DNA from: Antilocapra americana
Lineage: Eukaryota; Chordata; Mammalia; Artiodactyla; Antilocapridae
Length of the DNA: 64,000 nucleotides
Reading direction: 5' to 3'
Assembly: GCA_007570785.1 (NCBI GenBank)
Contig: ML662466.1
Span: forward strand, 1,436,938-1,500,937
Shown here: positions 46,953 through 60,072 of the stretch, piece after piece
Layout: the number at the start of each line of letters is the position of its first letter
Position numbering within the stretch: the first letter of the stretch is position 1
Translations under genes and position numbers: made by a program
The notes under the pieces: model-generated
Seen by the model: only the letters and a program-made list of their open reading frames with translations
Told to the model about the DNA's origin: nothing
Database searches by the model: none

Positions 46953-48050
46953 CATTGCTTACAATTTAAGAGCTAGAACAAAGCACACCATAAACAAACA
47001 CAAAAGATGACACTTGAAAATTTTAGAACAAAGAGCCTGAAAAATGATAGGAAAATGTGAGAAGACTTGAAGCAATAATTTATAAGAAAAGTGTAGTACA
47101 GGCCATTCGTTTTAGTAAGAGTTGCTTAAAAGACATGAACAGCCAACTGAAAAGAAAGATATGGAACTAGACCCTAACCACATTTAAAAGATGTTGAATC
47201 TCACTACAATAAGAAAAATCATATTAAAATTCCCTTGAGAAATCAAGATGATCCAGAAGGGGAAGAAATATTAGAAATTGCAGAGACATTAAAATACTTT
47301 GAACAACTGTGTTTTGTAAGTTCTAAAATTAAGTAGAGACATGGAAATGATAAAATAGACCTAATTTCATCTTATGGATATTGAAACTATAGTGTCACAT
47401 GACACTAGAAAGAATAAGTGACAGATTAGACAGGGAAGCATTAGAAAATTTTGTAGTTGAAGAGGTAAAAAATAAAGTGTTCAGAATGAAGCACAGACTA
47501 CACCAAATATACAAAGTACAACACAGCACAATCTATTGATTTTTGTCCCCCTAAGAATGCAGCATTGGTTAAACATTTGAAAATCAATCAGTGTAATTCA
47601 ACTTGCCAAAGAATTAAAAATGAAAAACAGGGACATCATAATAAAAGCTGAAAAATTACTTTATAAAATATAATCTGTATTCCTGAGTAGGGAAGAACCC
47701 CTGGAGTAGGGATAGGTAACACATTTCAGTATTCTTGGGCTTCCCTGGTGGCTCGTTGTTAAACAATCTGCCTGCCATACAGGACACCTGGGCTACCTCT
47801 CTGAGCTGGGAAGGTCCCCTGAAGGAAGACATGGCAACCTACTGCAGTATTCTTACCTGAAAAGACCCCAAGGCCAGAGGAGACTGTGTGGCTTACTCTC
47901 CATCATGTTGCAAAGAGCTGGACAAAACTGAGCGACTGAGCACATTTTGTATAAAAACTCTTAGCAAACTAGAAATATAAAACTTTCTCAACCTGATGAA
48001 TGTAATAAACAAACATCACACTTTATGGTAGAACATTGAGTACTGCTTAA
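46953..48050 (+). mobile_element. Degraded old L1-like DNA, sense, with Bov-tA inside
   Basis: Separate ORF2-like blocks: 'aaaagatgttgaatctcact' (47190), 'ggttaaacatttgaaaatca' (47567) and, after the SINE, 'aactcttagcaaactagaaa' (47955) with 'ctcaacctgatgaatgtaat'. Block order suggests more than one fragment. No coding capacity. Confidence 0.5.
47680..47944 (+). mobile_element. Bov-tA SINE with extra 5' Bov-A piece
   Basis: 'cttgggcttccctggtggctc' head near 47735 and 'gacaaaactgagcgactgag' end. The preceding ~55 bases ('gaagaacccctggagtaggg') look like a second Bov-A body, so the unit may be a composite. Confidence 0.8.
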
Positions 48051-48529
48051 TTTTCCTACTGTTTTTCATCCCTTGCAGTTAATCTTTAATGTATGTAAAT
48101 CTTCTTTATCTACTTCCATTCAACTTTGCATATTTTTTCTTTTTTTCTTTCCCTTCCTCTAAAAATATTTGTTATTTTCATTGCTTTATTCCCCAGTTGG
48201 CACCATGCTATAGTTTTGTTTTATAGTTTGTGCTTCAGTTAGATTTCTTCTGGTAGAATTAATTTTTGTTTCCCTTTAAATCAGGTCAATCCATTGTATT
48301 TTATATTTTTTGGACTTTTTGACTTTACTTGATTTTGCAGTTCTGTGGAGTTTTCCTGATTTTTCTGTTTTGTGTTTCTTTCCTTTCCTGTTTTTATATT
48401 CTTTTCTTTGTGAGATTTTTAATTTATTTTAGACTACTATATTTCTACATTTATTCAGTTGTTTGTCTTTCCATTATTCTTTTCCCATTGCATTTGTGTG
48501 TGTTTTATTGACATTATTTTATTTTGTTT
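48051..48529. other. T-rich DNA, unassigned
   Basis: Long pyrimidine-rich stretch. The hydrophobic frames here reflect TTT-rich composition. No repeat family recognised. Confidence 0.5.
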
Positions 48530-48866
48530 TTAAAATTTTATTTATTTATTTTCTTTACATTATCTTGTTGATTTTGCCATACATTGACATGAATCCACCA
48601 TGGGAACACATGTGTTCCCCTGCTAGAACTCGCCTCCCACCTCCCTCCCTATTCCATCCCTCTGGGTCATCCTGGTACACCAGCCCTGAGCACCCTGTAT
48701 CAAGCATCAAACCTGGTGATGATATGATAAGTTATATGTTTCAATGTCGTTCTTCTGTATCATTCCACGATTGCCCTCTCCCATAGAGACAAAAAGCATG
48801 TTCTGAATATCTGTGTCTCTTTTGCTGTCTTGCATACAGGAGACAGCAAATATCATTATCATTTTC

Positions 48867-51800
48867 TAAATTCCATATATATGTGTTAGTATACTGTATT
48901 GGTGTTTTTCTTTCTGGCTTACTTCATTCTGGACAATAGGCTCCAGTTTTGTCCGCCTAAGTAGAACTGATTCAAAAGTATTTTTTTAATGGCTGACTAA
49001 TATTCCATTGTGCTTATGTACCAAAGCTTTCTTATCCATTAGTCTGTTGATGAACATCTAGATTGCTTCCATGTCCTGGCTATTGTAGACAATGTAGTGA
49101 TGAACATTGGAAGTACATGTATCTCTTTCAATTCTGGTTTCCTAGGTATGTATGCCCAGCAGTGGGATTGCTAGGTCATATGGCAGTTCTATTTCCAGTT
49201 TTTAAAGGAATTTCGACACTGTTTTCCATAGTGGCTATACTAGTTTGCATTCCAACCAACAGTGTAAGAGGTTTCCCTTTTCTCCACATCCTCTCCAGCA
49301 CTTATTGCTTGTAGACTTTTGGATTACAGCCATTCTGACTGGTGTAAAGTGGTACCTCATTGTGGTTTTGATTTGCATTTCTCTGATAATGAGTGATGTT
49401 GAGCATCTTTTCATGTGTTTGTTATCCATTTATATGTCTCCTCTGTTGAAATGCCTGTTTAGTTCTTTGGCCCACTTTTTGATTGGGTTGTTTATTTTTC
49501 TAGAATTGAGCTGCAGGAGTTGCTCTTATATTTTGAGATTAATTGTTTGTCTGTTGCTTCGTTTGCTAATATTTTCTCCCGTTCTAAAGTCTTTCTTTTC
49601 ACCTTGTTTTTAGCTTCCATTTTTTGTGCAGCAGCTTTTAATTTTAATTAGGTCCCATTTGCTTATTTTTGCTTTTATTGCAAATATTCTGGGAGGTGGG
49701 TCATAGAGGATTCTGCTTTGGTTTATGTCAGAGAGTGTTTTGCCTGTGTTTTCCTCTAGGAGTCTTATAGTTTCTGGTCTTACATTTAGATCTTTGATCT
49801 ATTTTGAGCTTAATTTCTGTTTATGGTGTTAGAAAGTGTTCTAGTTTCATTCTTTTACAAGTGGCTGTCCAGTTTTTTCAGCACCACTTGTTATAGAGAT
49901 TGCCTTTTCTCCACTGTATATTCTTGCCTCCTTTGTCAAAGATAAAGTGTTCATGGGTATGTGAATTTATCTCTGGACTTTCTATTTTGTTCCATTGATC
50001 TATATTTCTGTCTTTGTGCCAGTACCATACTGTCTTGATGACTGTGGCTTTGTAGTATGAATTAAAGTCAGGCAGATTGATTCCTCCAGTTCCATTCTTC
50101 TTTCTCAAGATTGCTTTGGCTATTTGAGATTTTTTGTATTTCCATACAAATTGTGAAATTATTTATTCTAGTTCTCTAAAAAAGACCTCTGGTAGCTTGA
50201 TAGAAATTGCATTGAATCTATAGATTGCTTTGGGTAGTGTACTCATTTTCATTATATTTATTTTTCCAATCCATAAACACAGTATATTTCTCTATCTAGT
50301 TGTGTCCTCTTTGATTTCCTTCATCAGTGTTTTATAGTTTTCTATATACAAGTCTTTTGTTTCTTTAGGTAGAAATACTCCTAAGTATTTTATTCTTTTT
50401 TTTTTTTTTGGTTAATGGAATTTTTCCTTAATTTCTCTTTCTATTTTCTCATTGTTAGTGTATAGGAATGTAAGGTTTCTGTGTGTTGATTTTATATCCT
50501 GCAACTTTCCTACATTCACTGATTAGCTCTAGTAATTCTCTGGTAGAGTCTCTAGGGTTTTCTGTGTAGAGGATCATGTCATCTACAAACAGTGAGAGTT
50601 TTACTTCTTCTTTTCCAATCTGGATCCCTTTCATTTCTTTTTATGCTCTGATTGCTGTGGCCATGACTTCCAAAACTATGTTGAATAGTAGTGGTGAGAG
50701 TGGGCACCCTTGTCTTATTCCTGACTTCAGGGGAAATGCTTTCAGTTTTTCACCATTGAGGATAATGTTTGCTTTGGATTTATCATATATAGCTTTTATT
50801 ATGTTGTGGTATGTTCCTTCTATTCCTGCTTTTTAGAGGGTTTTTATCATAAATGGATATTGAATTTTGTCAAAGGCTTTCTCTGCATCTATTGAGATAA
50901 TCATGTGGATTTTAATTTTCAATTTGTTAATGTGGTGTATTACATTGATTCATTTGCGGATATTGAAGAACCCTGCATCCCTGGGATAAAGCCTACTTGG
51001 TCATGATGTATAATCCTTTTAATGTATTGTGTTCTATTTGCTAGAATTTTGTTAAGGATTTTTGCATCTATCTTCATTAGTAGTATTGGCCTGCAATTTT
51101 GTGTGTGTGTGGCATCATTGTCAGGTGTTGGTATTAAGGTGATGGTGACCTCATAGAAGGAGTTTGGAAGTTTACCTTCCTCTGCAATTTTCTGGAAGAG
51201 TTTGAGTAGAATAGGTGTTAGCTGTTCTCTAAGACTTCGGTAGAATTCAGCTCCGAAGCCATCTGGTCCTGAGCTTTTGTTTGTTGGAAGATTTCTGATT
51301 ACAGTTTCAATATCTGTGCCTGTGAAGGGTCTGTAAGGTTATCTATCTCTTCCTGGTTTAGATTTGGAAAGTTGAACTTTTCTAAGAATTTGTCCATTTC
51401 TTCCAAGTTGTCCAGTTTATTTCCATATAGTTGCTGATAATAGTCTCTTATAATCCTTTCTATTTCTATGTTTTCTGTTGTGATTTCTCTTTTTTCATTT
51501 CTAATTTTGTTGATTTGGTTTTACTCCGTTTGTTACTTAGTGATTCTGGCTAATGGTCTTTATTTATCTCCTCAAAGAACCAGCTTTTGGCTTTGTTGAT
51601 TTTTGCTATGGTCTCTTTTGTTTATTTTGCATTTATTTCTGCCCTGATCTTTAAGATTTCTTTCCTTCTACTAACCCTGGGGTTCTGCATTTCTTCCTTT
51701 TCTAGTTGCTTTTTGTGTAAAGGTAGGTTATTTATTTGACTTTTTTCTTGTTTCCTGAGGTAAGTCTATATTGCTATGCACCTTCCCCTTAGCACAGCTT

Positions 51801-52673
51801 TTATAGTGTCCCATAGGTTTTGGGTTGCTCTGTTTTCATCTTCATTCATTTATATGCATATTTTTATTTTTATTTCTTCTGTGATTTGTTGATTATTCAA
51901 CAGCATATGGTTGAGCCTCCAAATGCTGGAATTTGTAAATACTTTTCTCCTGTAATTGACATCTAATCTCACTGCATTATGGTCAGAAAAGATGCTTGGA
52001 ATGATTTCATTTTTTTTTTAATTTACCAAGGCTAGATTTACAGCCCACGATGTGATCTATTCTGGAGAAGGTCCCGTGTGTGCTTGAGAAAAAAGTGAAA
52101 TTCATTGTTTTAGAGTGGAATGTCCTATAGATATCCATTAGGTCTAACCGGTCTATTGTATCATTTAAAGTTTGTGTTTCCTTGTTAATTTTCTGTTTAG
52201 TTGATCTATCCATCGGTGTGAGTGGGGTATTAAAATCTCCCACTATTATTGTGTTATTGTTAAGTTCCCCTTTCATACTTGTTAGCATTTGGCTTACATA
52301 TCTTGGTGCCCCTATGTTGGGTGCATATATATTTATAGTTGTTATATCTTCTTCTTGGATTGGTCCTTTGATCATTATGTAATGTCCATCTTTATCTCTT
52401 TTCACAGTCTTTATTTTAAATTCTAATTTATCTGATACAAGTATTGCTACTCCTGCTTTTTTTTTTTTTCTTGGTCTTTATTTGCTTGGAATATCTTTTC
52501 CAGCCTTTAACTTTCAGTCAATATGTGTCTGTAAGTTTGAGGTGGGTCTTTTATAGACAACGTATATAGAGGTCTTGTTTTTGTATCCAGTTGGCCAATC
52601 TCTGTCTTTTCGTTGGGGCATTCAACCCGTTTACATTTAAGGTAATTATTAATAAGTATGATCCAGTTGCCAT
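48867..52673 (-). pseudogene. L1-2 ORF2 remnant
   Basis: The start at 52673 is inferred from the reading 'MATGSYLLIIT', matching the corresponding start in L1-3; the stop follows the C-terminal frame at 48867. Endonuclease blocks are open at 52405-52007 ('VGDFNTPLTPMDRS'); the rest is split by many stops. Total span about 3.8 kb, as expected for a 1,270-codon ORF2. Confidence 0.82.
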
Positions 52674-52724
52674 TTACTTTATTGTTTTGAGTTCGAGATT
52701 ATATACCCTATCCATGTTTCCTGT

Positions 52725-52998
52725 CTAGTGAAGATCCTTTAGCATTTGTTGGCACACTGGTTTGGTGTTGCTGAATTCTCTCAGCTTTTATTTATTTGTA
52801 AAGTTTTTGATTTCTCCTTCAAATTTGAATGAGATCCTTGCTGGGTACAGTAATCGGGGTTGTAGTTTATTTTCTTTCATGACTTTAAGTATATCCTGCC
52901 ATTCCCTTCTGGCCTGAAGTGTTTCTATTAAGAGATCAGCTGTTATCCTTATGGGATTCCCCTTGTGTGTTATTTGTTGTATTTCCCTTGCAGCTTGT
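52725..52998 (-). pseudogene. L1-2 ORF1 remnant, C-terminal part
   Basis: C-terminal RNA-binding end of ORF1, separated from its N-terminal part (60773-61420) by the 7.7-kb insertion. The stop at 52725 is by alignment with 57871 of L1-3. Confidence 0.72.
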
Positions 52999-53012
52999 AA
53001 TATTTGGTCTTT
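52999..53012. repeat. TSD, left copy
   Basis: AATATTTGGTCTTT; partner AACATTTGGTCTTT at 60759-60772 (13/14). Marks the target of the L1-3 insertion. Confidence 0.85.
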
Positions 53013-53692
53013 TTTTAAAAATCTTCTTTAATTTTTAAGCTGTTTCACTATAGCATGCAAACACTAAGCATCAGAAAGCTAGAATTTCTATGTTTCCACA
53101 TATAAGACAAAGTAAATTTAAAGACAAAGAGTATTTTCAGGAACCAAGAGTGATATTGTAACAATAAAAGGTCAACCAACCAAGAAAATACAACAATTCA
53201 AACTGTGTGGTCACTTAATAGCAGAGCATCAAAATATACGAAAGCAAAAATTGGCAAGACAGAAATCGATCTGCAGTCATACTTGGAGGTTTTAATACTT
53301 CTCTTTCAATATGTGATAGAATAAATGGACAAAAATATCAGTGAGGAAATAGGAGATTTGAATAGCATTCTTACCAACTTGACCTAACTGACATATTTAG
53401 ATGATCCAAAAATTGCAGAGTACACATTCTTTACAATTGCATATCAGACATTCACCAAGATATATTTTATGCTACTGGGCCATATGTGAAATTTAAAAAG
53501 AAATACTAATTATGAAAGCAGCACAATAAAATACTTAAGAATGAACAAATTTAACAAAAAATGTGCAAAACATCTACACTGAAAAATACAAATATTATGG
53601 AGAGAAATTAAAACCTAAATAGAGTGGAAACTGGAAATTGTTCATGATTAGAAGCCTTCATATTATCATGATGTCAATCCTTCATAAACTGA
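53013..53692 (-). mobile_element. Probable 3'-transduced segment of L1-3
   Basis: Lies between the left TSD and the poly(T) end of L1-3, so on the minus strand it follows L1-3's own 3' UTR. Most of it (53090-53690) is an old mammalian-type L1 ORF2 fragment in plus orientation ('ggttttaatacttctctttc', 'ttcaccaagatatattttat'). On the minus strand it ends with an ATTAAA poly(A)-signal variant (53027-53032 on plus) and an A-rich end next to the TSD. Confidence 0.68.
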
Positions 53693-53999
53693 TCTTTTTT
53701 TAATTTAATTAATTTTTTTATTAGTTTTGCCATACAATGACATGTTATCGCCATGGGTTTACATATACTCTCCTTGTAGAACACCCTCCCTCCTCCCTCC
53801 CCCCGGGAAATCTATATGCACCAGCCCCGAGCATCAATCCTGGGCTGGCGATTGATTACACATATGATAATTAACATGCGTCAATGCCATTCTCCCATAT
53901 CATCCCACCCTTGCCCTCATTCACAGAGTCCACGAGTCTATTCTATACATCTGCGTTCCTTTTCCTGTCTCGCATGTTGGGTTCTCGTTACTGTCTTTC

Positions 54000-56900
54000 T
54001 AAATTCCATATATATGTGTTAATATACTGTATTGTTGTTTTTGCTACTGGCTTACTTCACTCTGGATAATGGGCTTCAGTTCGGTCCATCTGAGTAGAAT
54101 TGATTCAAAGGAATTTTTTTTAATGCTGAGTAATATTCCATTGTGTATATGCACCCACCACAGCTTTCTTATCCATTCATCAGCTGATGGGCATCTAGGT
54201 TGCTTCCATGTCCTGGCTATTGTAAACAATGCAGCGATGAATATTGGGGTACAGGTGGCTCTTTCAATTCTGGTTTCCTCGGTGTATATGCCCAGCAGTG
54301 GGATTGCTGGGTCATATGGCAGGACTATTTGCAGCTTTTTAAGGAACCTCCACACTGTTTTCCATAGTGGCTATACTAGTTTATATTTCCACCAACATTG
54401 TAGGAGAGTTCCCTTTTCTCCACATCCTTTCCAGCACTTATTGCTTGTAGACTTTAGGAATACAGCCATTCTGACTGGTGTAAAGTGATACCTCATTGTG
54501 GTTTTGATTTGCATTTCTCTGATAATGAGTGATGTTGAACATCTTTTCATGTGTTTGTTAGCTATTCTTATTTCTTCTTTGGAGAAATGTCTGTTAAGCT
54601 CTTTGGCCCACTTTTTGATTGGGTCGTTTATTTTTCTAGAATGTAGCTGCAGGAGTTGTTAGTATATTTTTGAGATTAATTGTTCGTCCGTTGCTTCATT
54701 GGCTATTATTTTCTCCCATTCTGAAGGCTGTCTTTTCACCTTGCTTATAGTTTCCTTTGTTGTGCAGAAGCTTTTAATTTTAATTAGGTCCCATCTGTTT
54801 ATTCATGTTTTTATTTCCAGTATTCTGGGCAGTGTGTCATGGAGGATCCCGCTTTGGTTTATGTCAGAGAGTGTTTTGCCTATGTTATCCTCTAGGAGTT
54901 TTATAGTTTCTGGTCTTATGCTTAGATCTTTGATCTATTTTGAGTTTATCTTTGTGTGTGGTGTTAGAAAGTGTTCTAGTTTCATTCTTTTACAAGTGGC
55001 TGTCCAGTTTTCCCAGCACCACTTGTTAAAGAGGTTGTCTTTTCTCCATTGAATATTCTTGCCTCCTTTGTCAAAGATAAGGTGTCCATAGATGCGTGGA
55101 TTTATCTCTTGGCTTTCTTTTCTGTTCCACTGATCTATTTTCTGCTTTGTGCCAGTACCATACTGTCTTAATGACTGTGGATTTGTAGTATAGCCTAAAG
55201 TCAGGTAGGTTGATTCCTCCAGTTCCATTCTTCTTTCTCAAGATTGCTTTGGCTATACGAGGTTTTTTGTATTTACATTCAAATTGAGAAATTATTTGTT
55301 CTCATTTTTTAAAGAAAACCTCCGGTAGCTTGATAGGAATTGTATTGAATCTATAGATGGCTTTGGGTAGTATACTCATTTTCACTATATTGATTTTTCC
55401 AATCCACGAACATAGGACATTTCTCCATCTGTTTGTGTCCACTTTGATTTCTTTCATCAGTGTTTTGTAGTTTTCTATATACAAGTCTTTTGTTTCTTTA
55501 GGTAGAAATACTCCAAAGAATTTTATTCTTTTTGTTTCGATGGTGAATGGAATTGTTTCCTTAATTTCTCTTTCGGATTTCTCACTGTTAGTGTATAGGA
55601 ATGCCATGGATTTCTGTGTGGTGATTTTGTATCCTGAAACTTTGCTATATTCACTGATTAGTTCTAGTAATTTTCTTGTAGAGTATTTAGGGTTTTCAAT
55701 ATAGAGGATCATGTCATCTGCAAACAGAGAGAGTTTTACTTCTTCTTTTCCAATCTGGATTCCTTTAATTTCTTTATCTGCTCTCATTGCTGTGGCCAAG
55801 ACTTCCAAAACTATGTTGAAAAGTAGTGGTGAGAGTGGGCACCCTTGTCTTGTTCCTGATTTCAGGGGGAATGCTTCCAGCTTTTCACCATTGAGGATAA
55901 AGTTTGCTGTGGGTTTGTCATATATAGCTTTTATTATGTTGAGGTATGTTCCTTCTGTTCCTACTTTTTGGAGCGCTTTTATCATAAACGGATGTTGAAT
56001 TTTGTCAAAGGCTTTCTCTGCATCTATTGAGATAATCATGTGATTTTTATTTTTCAATTTGTTAATGTGGTGTATTACATTGATTGATTTACGAATATTG
56101 AAGAATCCTTGCATCCCTGGGATAAAGCCTACTTGATCATGATGTATGATCTTTTTGATGTGTTGTTGGATTCTATTTGCTAGAATTTTGTTGAGGATTT
56201 TTGCGTCTAAGTTCATCAGTGATATTGGCCTGTAGTTTTCATTTTTTGTGGCATCTTTTTCGGGTTTTGGAATTAGGGTGATGATGGCCGCATAGAATGA
56301 GTTTGGAAGTTTACCTTCGTCTGCAATTTTCTGGAAGAGTTTGAGTAGAATAGGTGTTAGCTCTTCTCTAAATTTTTGGTAGAATTCAGCTGTGAAGCCA
56401 TCTGGTCCTGGGCTTTTGTTTTTTGGAAGATTTCTGATTACGGTTTCAATTTCCGTGCTTGTGATGTGTCTATTAATATTATCTATCTCTTCCTGGTTTA
56501 GTCTTGGAAAGTCGTACTTTTCTAGGAATTTGTCCATTTCATCCAAGTTGTCCAGTTTATTTGCATATAGTTGCTGATAATAGTCTCTTATGATCCTTTG
56601 TATTTCTGTGTTTTCTGCTGTGATCTTTCCGTTTTCATTTCTAATTCTGTTGATTTGGTTCTTCTCCCTTTGTTTCTTGATGAGTCTGGCTAATGGTTTG
56701 TCAATTTTATTTATCTTCTCAAAGAACCAGCTTTTGGCTTGGTTCATTTTTGCTATGGTCACTTTTCTTTCCTTTGCATTTATTTCTGCCCTGATCTTTA
56801 AGATTTCTTTCCTTCTACTAGACCTGGGCTTCTGCATCTCTTCCCTTTCTAGCTGCTTTAGGTGAAAAGTAAGGTCATTTATTTGATTTTTTTCTTGTTT

Positions 56901-57819
56901 CCTGAGGTGAGCTTTTATTGCTATGAACTTTCCCCTTAGCATTGCTTTCACAGTGTCCCATAGGTATTGGGCTGTTGTGTTTTCATTTTCATTCGTTTCC
57001 ATGCATAACTGAATTTCAGTTTTGATTTTTTCTGTGATTTGTTGGTTATTCAGCAGTATGTTGCTGAGTCTCCATATGTTGGACGTTTTGAAAGGTTTTC
57101 TCCTGTAGTTGATATCTAATCTCACTGCATTGTGGTCAGAAAAGATGCTTGGGATGATTTCAATATTTTTGAATTTATCAAGGTTAGATTTATGGCCCAG
57201 GATGTAATCTATCCAGGAGAAGGTCCCGTGTGCACTTGAGAAAAAGGTGAAATTCCTTGTTTTGGGGTGGAATGACCTTATAGATATCAATTAGGTCTAG
57301 TTGTTCTATTGTATCATTTAAAGTTTGAATTTCCTTGTTACTTTTCTGTTTAGTTGATGTACCCATTGGTGTGAGTGGTGTATTAAAGTCTCCCACTATT
57401 ATTGTGTTGTTGTTAATTTCCCCTTTCATACTTGTTAGCATTTGCCTTACATATTGTGGAGCTCCAATGTTAGGTGCATAAATATTTATAATTATTATTT
57501 CTTCTTCCTCGATTGATCCTTTGATCATTATGTAATGTCCATCTTTATCTCTTTTCACTGCCTTTATTTTAAAGTCTACTTTATCAGATATGAGTATTGC
57601 CACTCCTGCTTTCTTTTGATCTTTATTTGCATGGAATATCTTTTTCCAGACTTTAGCTTTCAGTCTATATGTGTCCCTAGGTTTGAGGTGGGTCTCTTTT
57701 GGACAACATATATAGGGGTCTTGTTTCTGTATCCACTAGGCCAATTTTTGTCTTTTGGTTGGGGCATTCAGACTGTTTACATTTAAGGTAATTATTGATA
57801 AATATGATCCCATTGTCAT
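54000..57819 (-). pseudogene. L1-3 ORF2 remnant (endonuclease / reverse transcriptase)
   Basis: The start chosen at 57819 gives 'MTMGSYLSIITLNVNSLNA', the expected N-terminus of an L1 endonuclease. An in-frame TAG lies at 57738-57736 (codon 28). Endonuclease continues at 57603-57190; a frameshift follows, and a 662-codon frame (57290-55302) holds the rest of the endonuclease, '[10 protein letters not shown]', '[14 protein letters not shown]' and the catalytic FADD (about 55713-55724, residue ~523 of that frame). C-terminal pieces at 55228-54935 and 54355-54044 are in other frames. At least one stop and two frameshifts inactivate it. Confidence 0.9.
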
Positions 57820-57870
57820 TTATTATATTGTTTTGGGTTCCCTATTATCTATCCCATCCTTGTTTCCTAT

Positions 57871-58797
57871 CTAGGCAAGGTCCTTTAGCATACGTTGGAG
57901 GGCTGGTTTGGTGTTGCTGAATTCTCTCAGTTTCTGCTTGTCTGAGAAAATTTTGAATTCTCCTTCAAATTTGAATGAGATCCTTGCTGGGTAGAGTAGT
58001 CGGGGTTGTAGATTGTTTTCTTCCATGACTTTAAGTATGTTTTGCCATTCCCTTCTGGCCTGAAGCGTTTCTGTTGAGAGATCAGCTGTTATCCTTATGG
58101 GATTCCCCTTGTGAGTTATTTTTTGTTTCTCCTTTGCTGCTTTTAAAATTTGCTCTTTATATTTGATATTTGTTAATTTGATTAATATGTGTCTCGGGGT
58201 GTTCTGCTTGGGGTTCATTCTATTTGGGACCCTCTGTGTTTCTTGGACCTGTGTGGCTATTTGCTTTCCCAATTTAGAGAAATGTTCAACAATTATCTCT
58301 TCAAGAATTTTCTGATGGTCTTTCTTTTTGTCTTCTTCTTCTGGGACTCCTATGATTCAAATGTTGGTGCATTTAATATTGTCCCAGAGGTCTCTAAGAT
58401 TGTCCTCATTTCTTTTAATTGTTTTTTCATTTTTCCTTTCTGTTTCATTTATTTCTGCCATTCTGTCTTCTACCTCACTTATCCTATCTTCTATCTCTGT
58501 TATTCTACTGTTTGTTCCCTCCAGGGTGTTTTTGATCTCATTTATTGTATTATTTATTGTATTTTGACTCTTTTTCATTTCTTCTAAGTCCTTGTTAAAG
58601 CTTACCTGCATCTTCTCAATCCTTGCCTGCAAGTTATTGAACTGCAACTCCAACTTATTTTCCAGGTTTTGGATCATTTTCACTATCATTATTCAGAATT
58701 TTTTGTCAGGTTGACTTCCTATCTCTTCGTCGTTTGTTTGGTCTATGGGGTAGTTATCCTGTTCCTTTACTTGCTGGGTATTTCTCTGCCTTTTCAT
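57871..58797 (-). pseudogene. L1-3 ORF1 remnant
   Basis: About 309 codons if uninterrupted. The frame at 58689-58357 (110 codons) carries the coiled-coil ('ITEIEDRISEVEDRMAEIN'); the frame at 58272-57871 (133 codons) carries the C-terminal RNA-binding domain ('ARREWQNILKVMEEN'). A stop near 58357 and one upstream of 58689 break it. Ends 52 bases before the ORF2 start, the usual dicistronic L1 layout. Confidence 0.87.
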
Positions 58798-59099
58798 CTT
58801 GTTTATCTTGCTGTGTTGTCCCTTTATTGTGGGGATTCCTCTCTATGGGAGGGGTTGGATTTGTGGTTTGTCGAAGTTTCCTGCATGGGAAAGCTTGTGT
58901 GGTTTTCTGGTGGGTGGGTCTAGGTTTCCTCACTGTTAGTAGCAAGAGACAAAAATGGCGAGAAAGCAGTCAAGCCAATGGTCTCACTCCCAGGTAACAA
59001 TGGGTACTGGAGCTTGGATCCTTAAAGGTATAAAGTTGGTACCAAGTACTAATGAGCAAAGATTAAAAATCTAGAGTAAAGACTGGATTCCCAAAAATC

Positions 59100-59370
59100 C
59101 TTTTAAAAAAAATGAAAGAAAGAAAGCTAAAGAAAAAAAATAATTTAAAGAATCCATTAAAAAATAAAATTAAAAAGGGGGAAAAAGTGGAGATATAAAA
59201 ATTAAGAAAAGAAATAGGATGGAGGATACAATAAGGGAGAAAGAGGAGATTTTTTACAAAATGGAAAATACAAATAAAGGAAAATAAAGAAAAAAGAAAA
59301 AAATAGCAAGGTCATAGGGGACTTGAAAATTAAAAAGAAAAGTATAAAAAAGTTTTAAAAATTTAAAAGA
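59100..59370. repeat. A-rich block in L1-3 5' UTR
   Basis: Counterpart of 8463-8760 and 62450-62790; almost only A and G with some T. Confidence 0.78.
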
Positions 59371-59450
59371 TGTTCCTAGTACAGTTATAATTAAGGCTTT
59401 CTCTGGTGCTGATACGTACAGCGAAGGGTCAGTAGATTTTCAGATGATTC

Positions 59451-60072
59451 CTTGGTCTGGCTTGTCCTTCTCACAGTCTATAGACTCCTTTCTATGCAGT
59501 CTGAGCCACCTTCAGGGATTTAATCTGCTACTCCTGTCAGTTCCAAAGCTGTTCGCTCTGCTTGCTTTAGCGTCTTCTGTTTGCTGGTCTTTTAAGTGTC
59601 TATTCAGCACTTTGGAGTTTGCCCTGCTCCTGGTGAGAGGGCTTCCCCCTCCCCCCTCTGCTCAGGCTCTCTGTCGTCCGCCCAGCACAGTTGAGGAGTG
59701 CGGCTTCTCCCCTCCCCCAGCCAGCCGCTCTGTTTTCTCAGCGTGCAGCTGAGCTCGCCTTCTTGGTCCGGCTTGTCCTTCTCACAGTCTATAGACTCCT
59801 TTCTATGCAGTCTGTGCCACCGGCAGGGATTTAATCTGCTCTTCCTGTCAGTTCCAAAGCTGTTCGCTCTGCGTACTTTAGTGTCTTTTGTTTGCTGGTC
59901 TTTTAAGTGTCTATTCAGCGTTTTGGGGTTTGTCCCACTCCTGGTGAGAGGGCTTTCCCCTCCCCCTCTGCTCAGGCTCTCGGTTGTCCGCCGAGAGTTT
60001 GGGAGTGCGGCTTCTCCCCTCCCTTGGCCCCACCGCTCAGTTTTCTCGGAGTGCAGCTGAGCACGCCTTCTT
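59451..60072. repeat. 311-base tandem duplication in L1-3 5' UTR
   Basis: Unit 1 59451-59761 and unit 2 59762-60072, each from 'cttggtc.ggcttgtccttc' to 'gag..cgccttctt'. Long identical runs such as 'tctatagactcctttctatg' occur in both. L1-1 and L1-2 have a single copy here. Confidence 0.9.

Larger units (their letters stand above)
48530..53012 (-). mobile_element. L1-2, 3' part (3' UTR, ORF2, end of ORF1), antisense
   Basis: Bovine-type L1 on the minus strand, ending abruptly in ORF1 at AATATTTGGTCTTT (52999-53012). The same 14 bases, with one change, restart the element at 60759-60772, so this and 60773-63513 are halves of one L1. Frames are broken. Confidence 0.88.
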
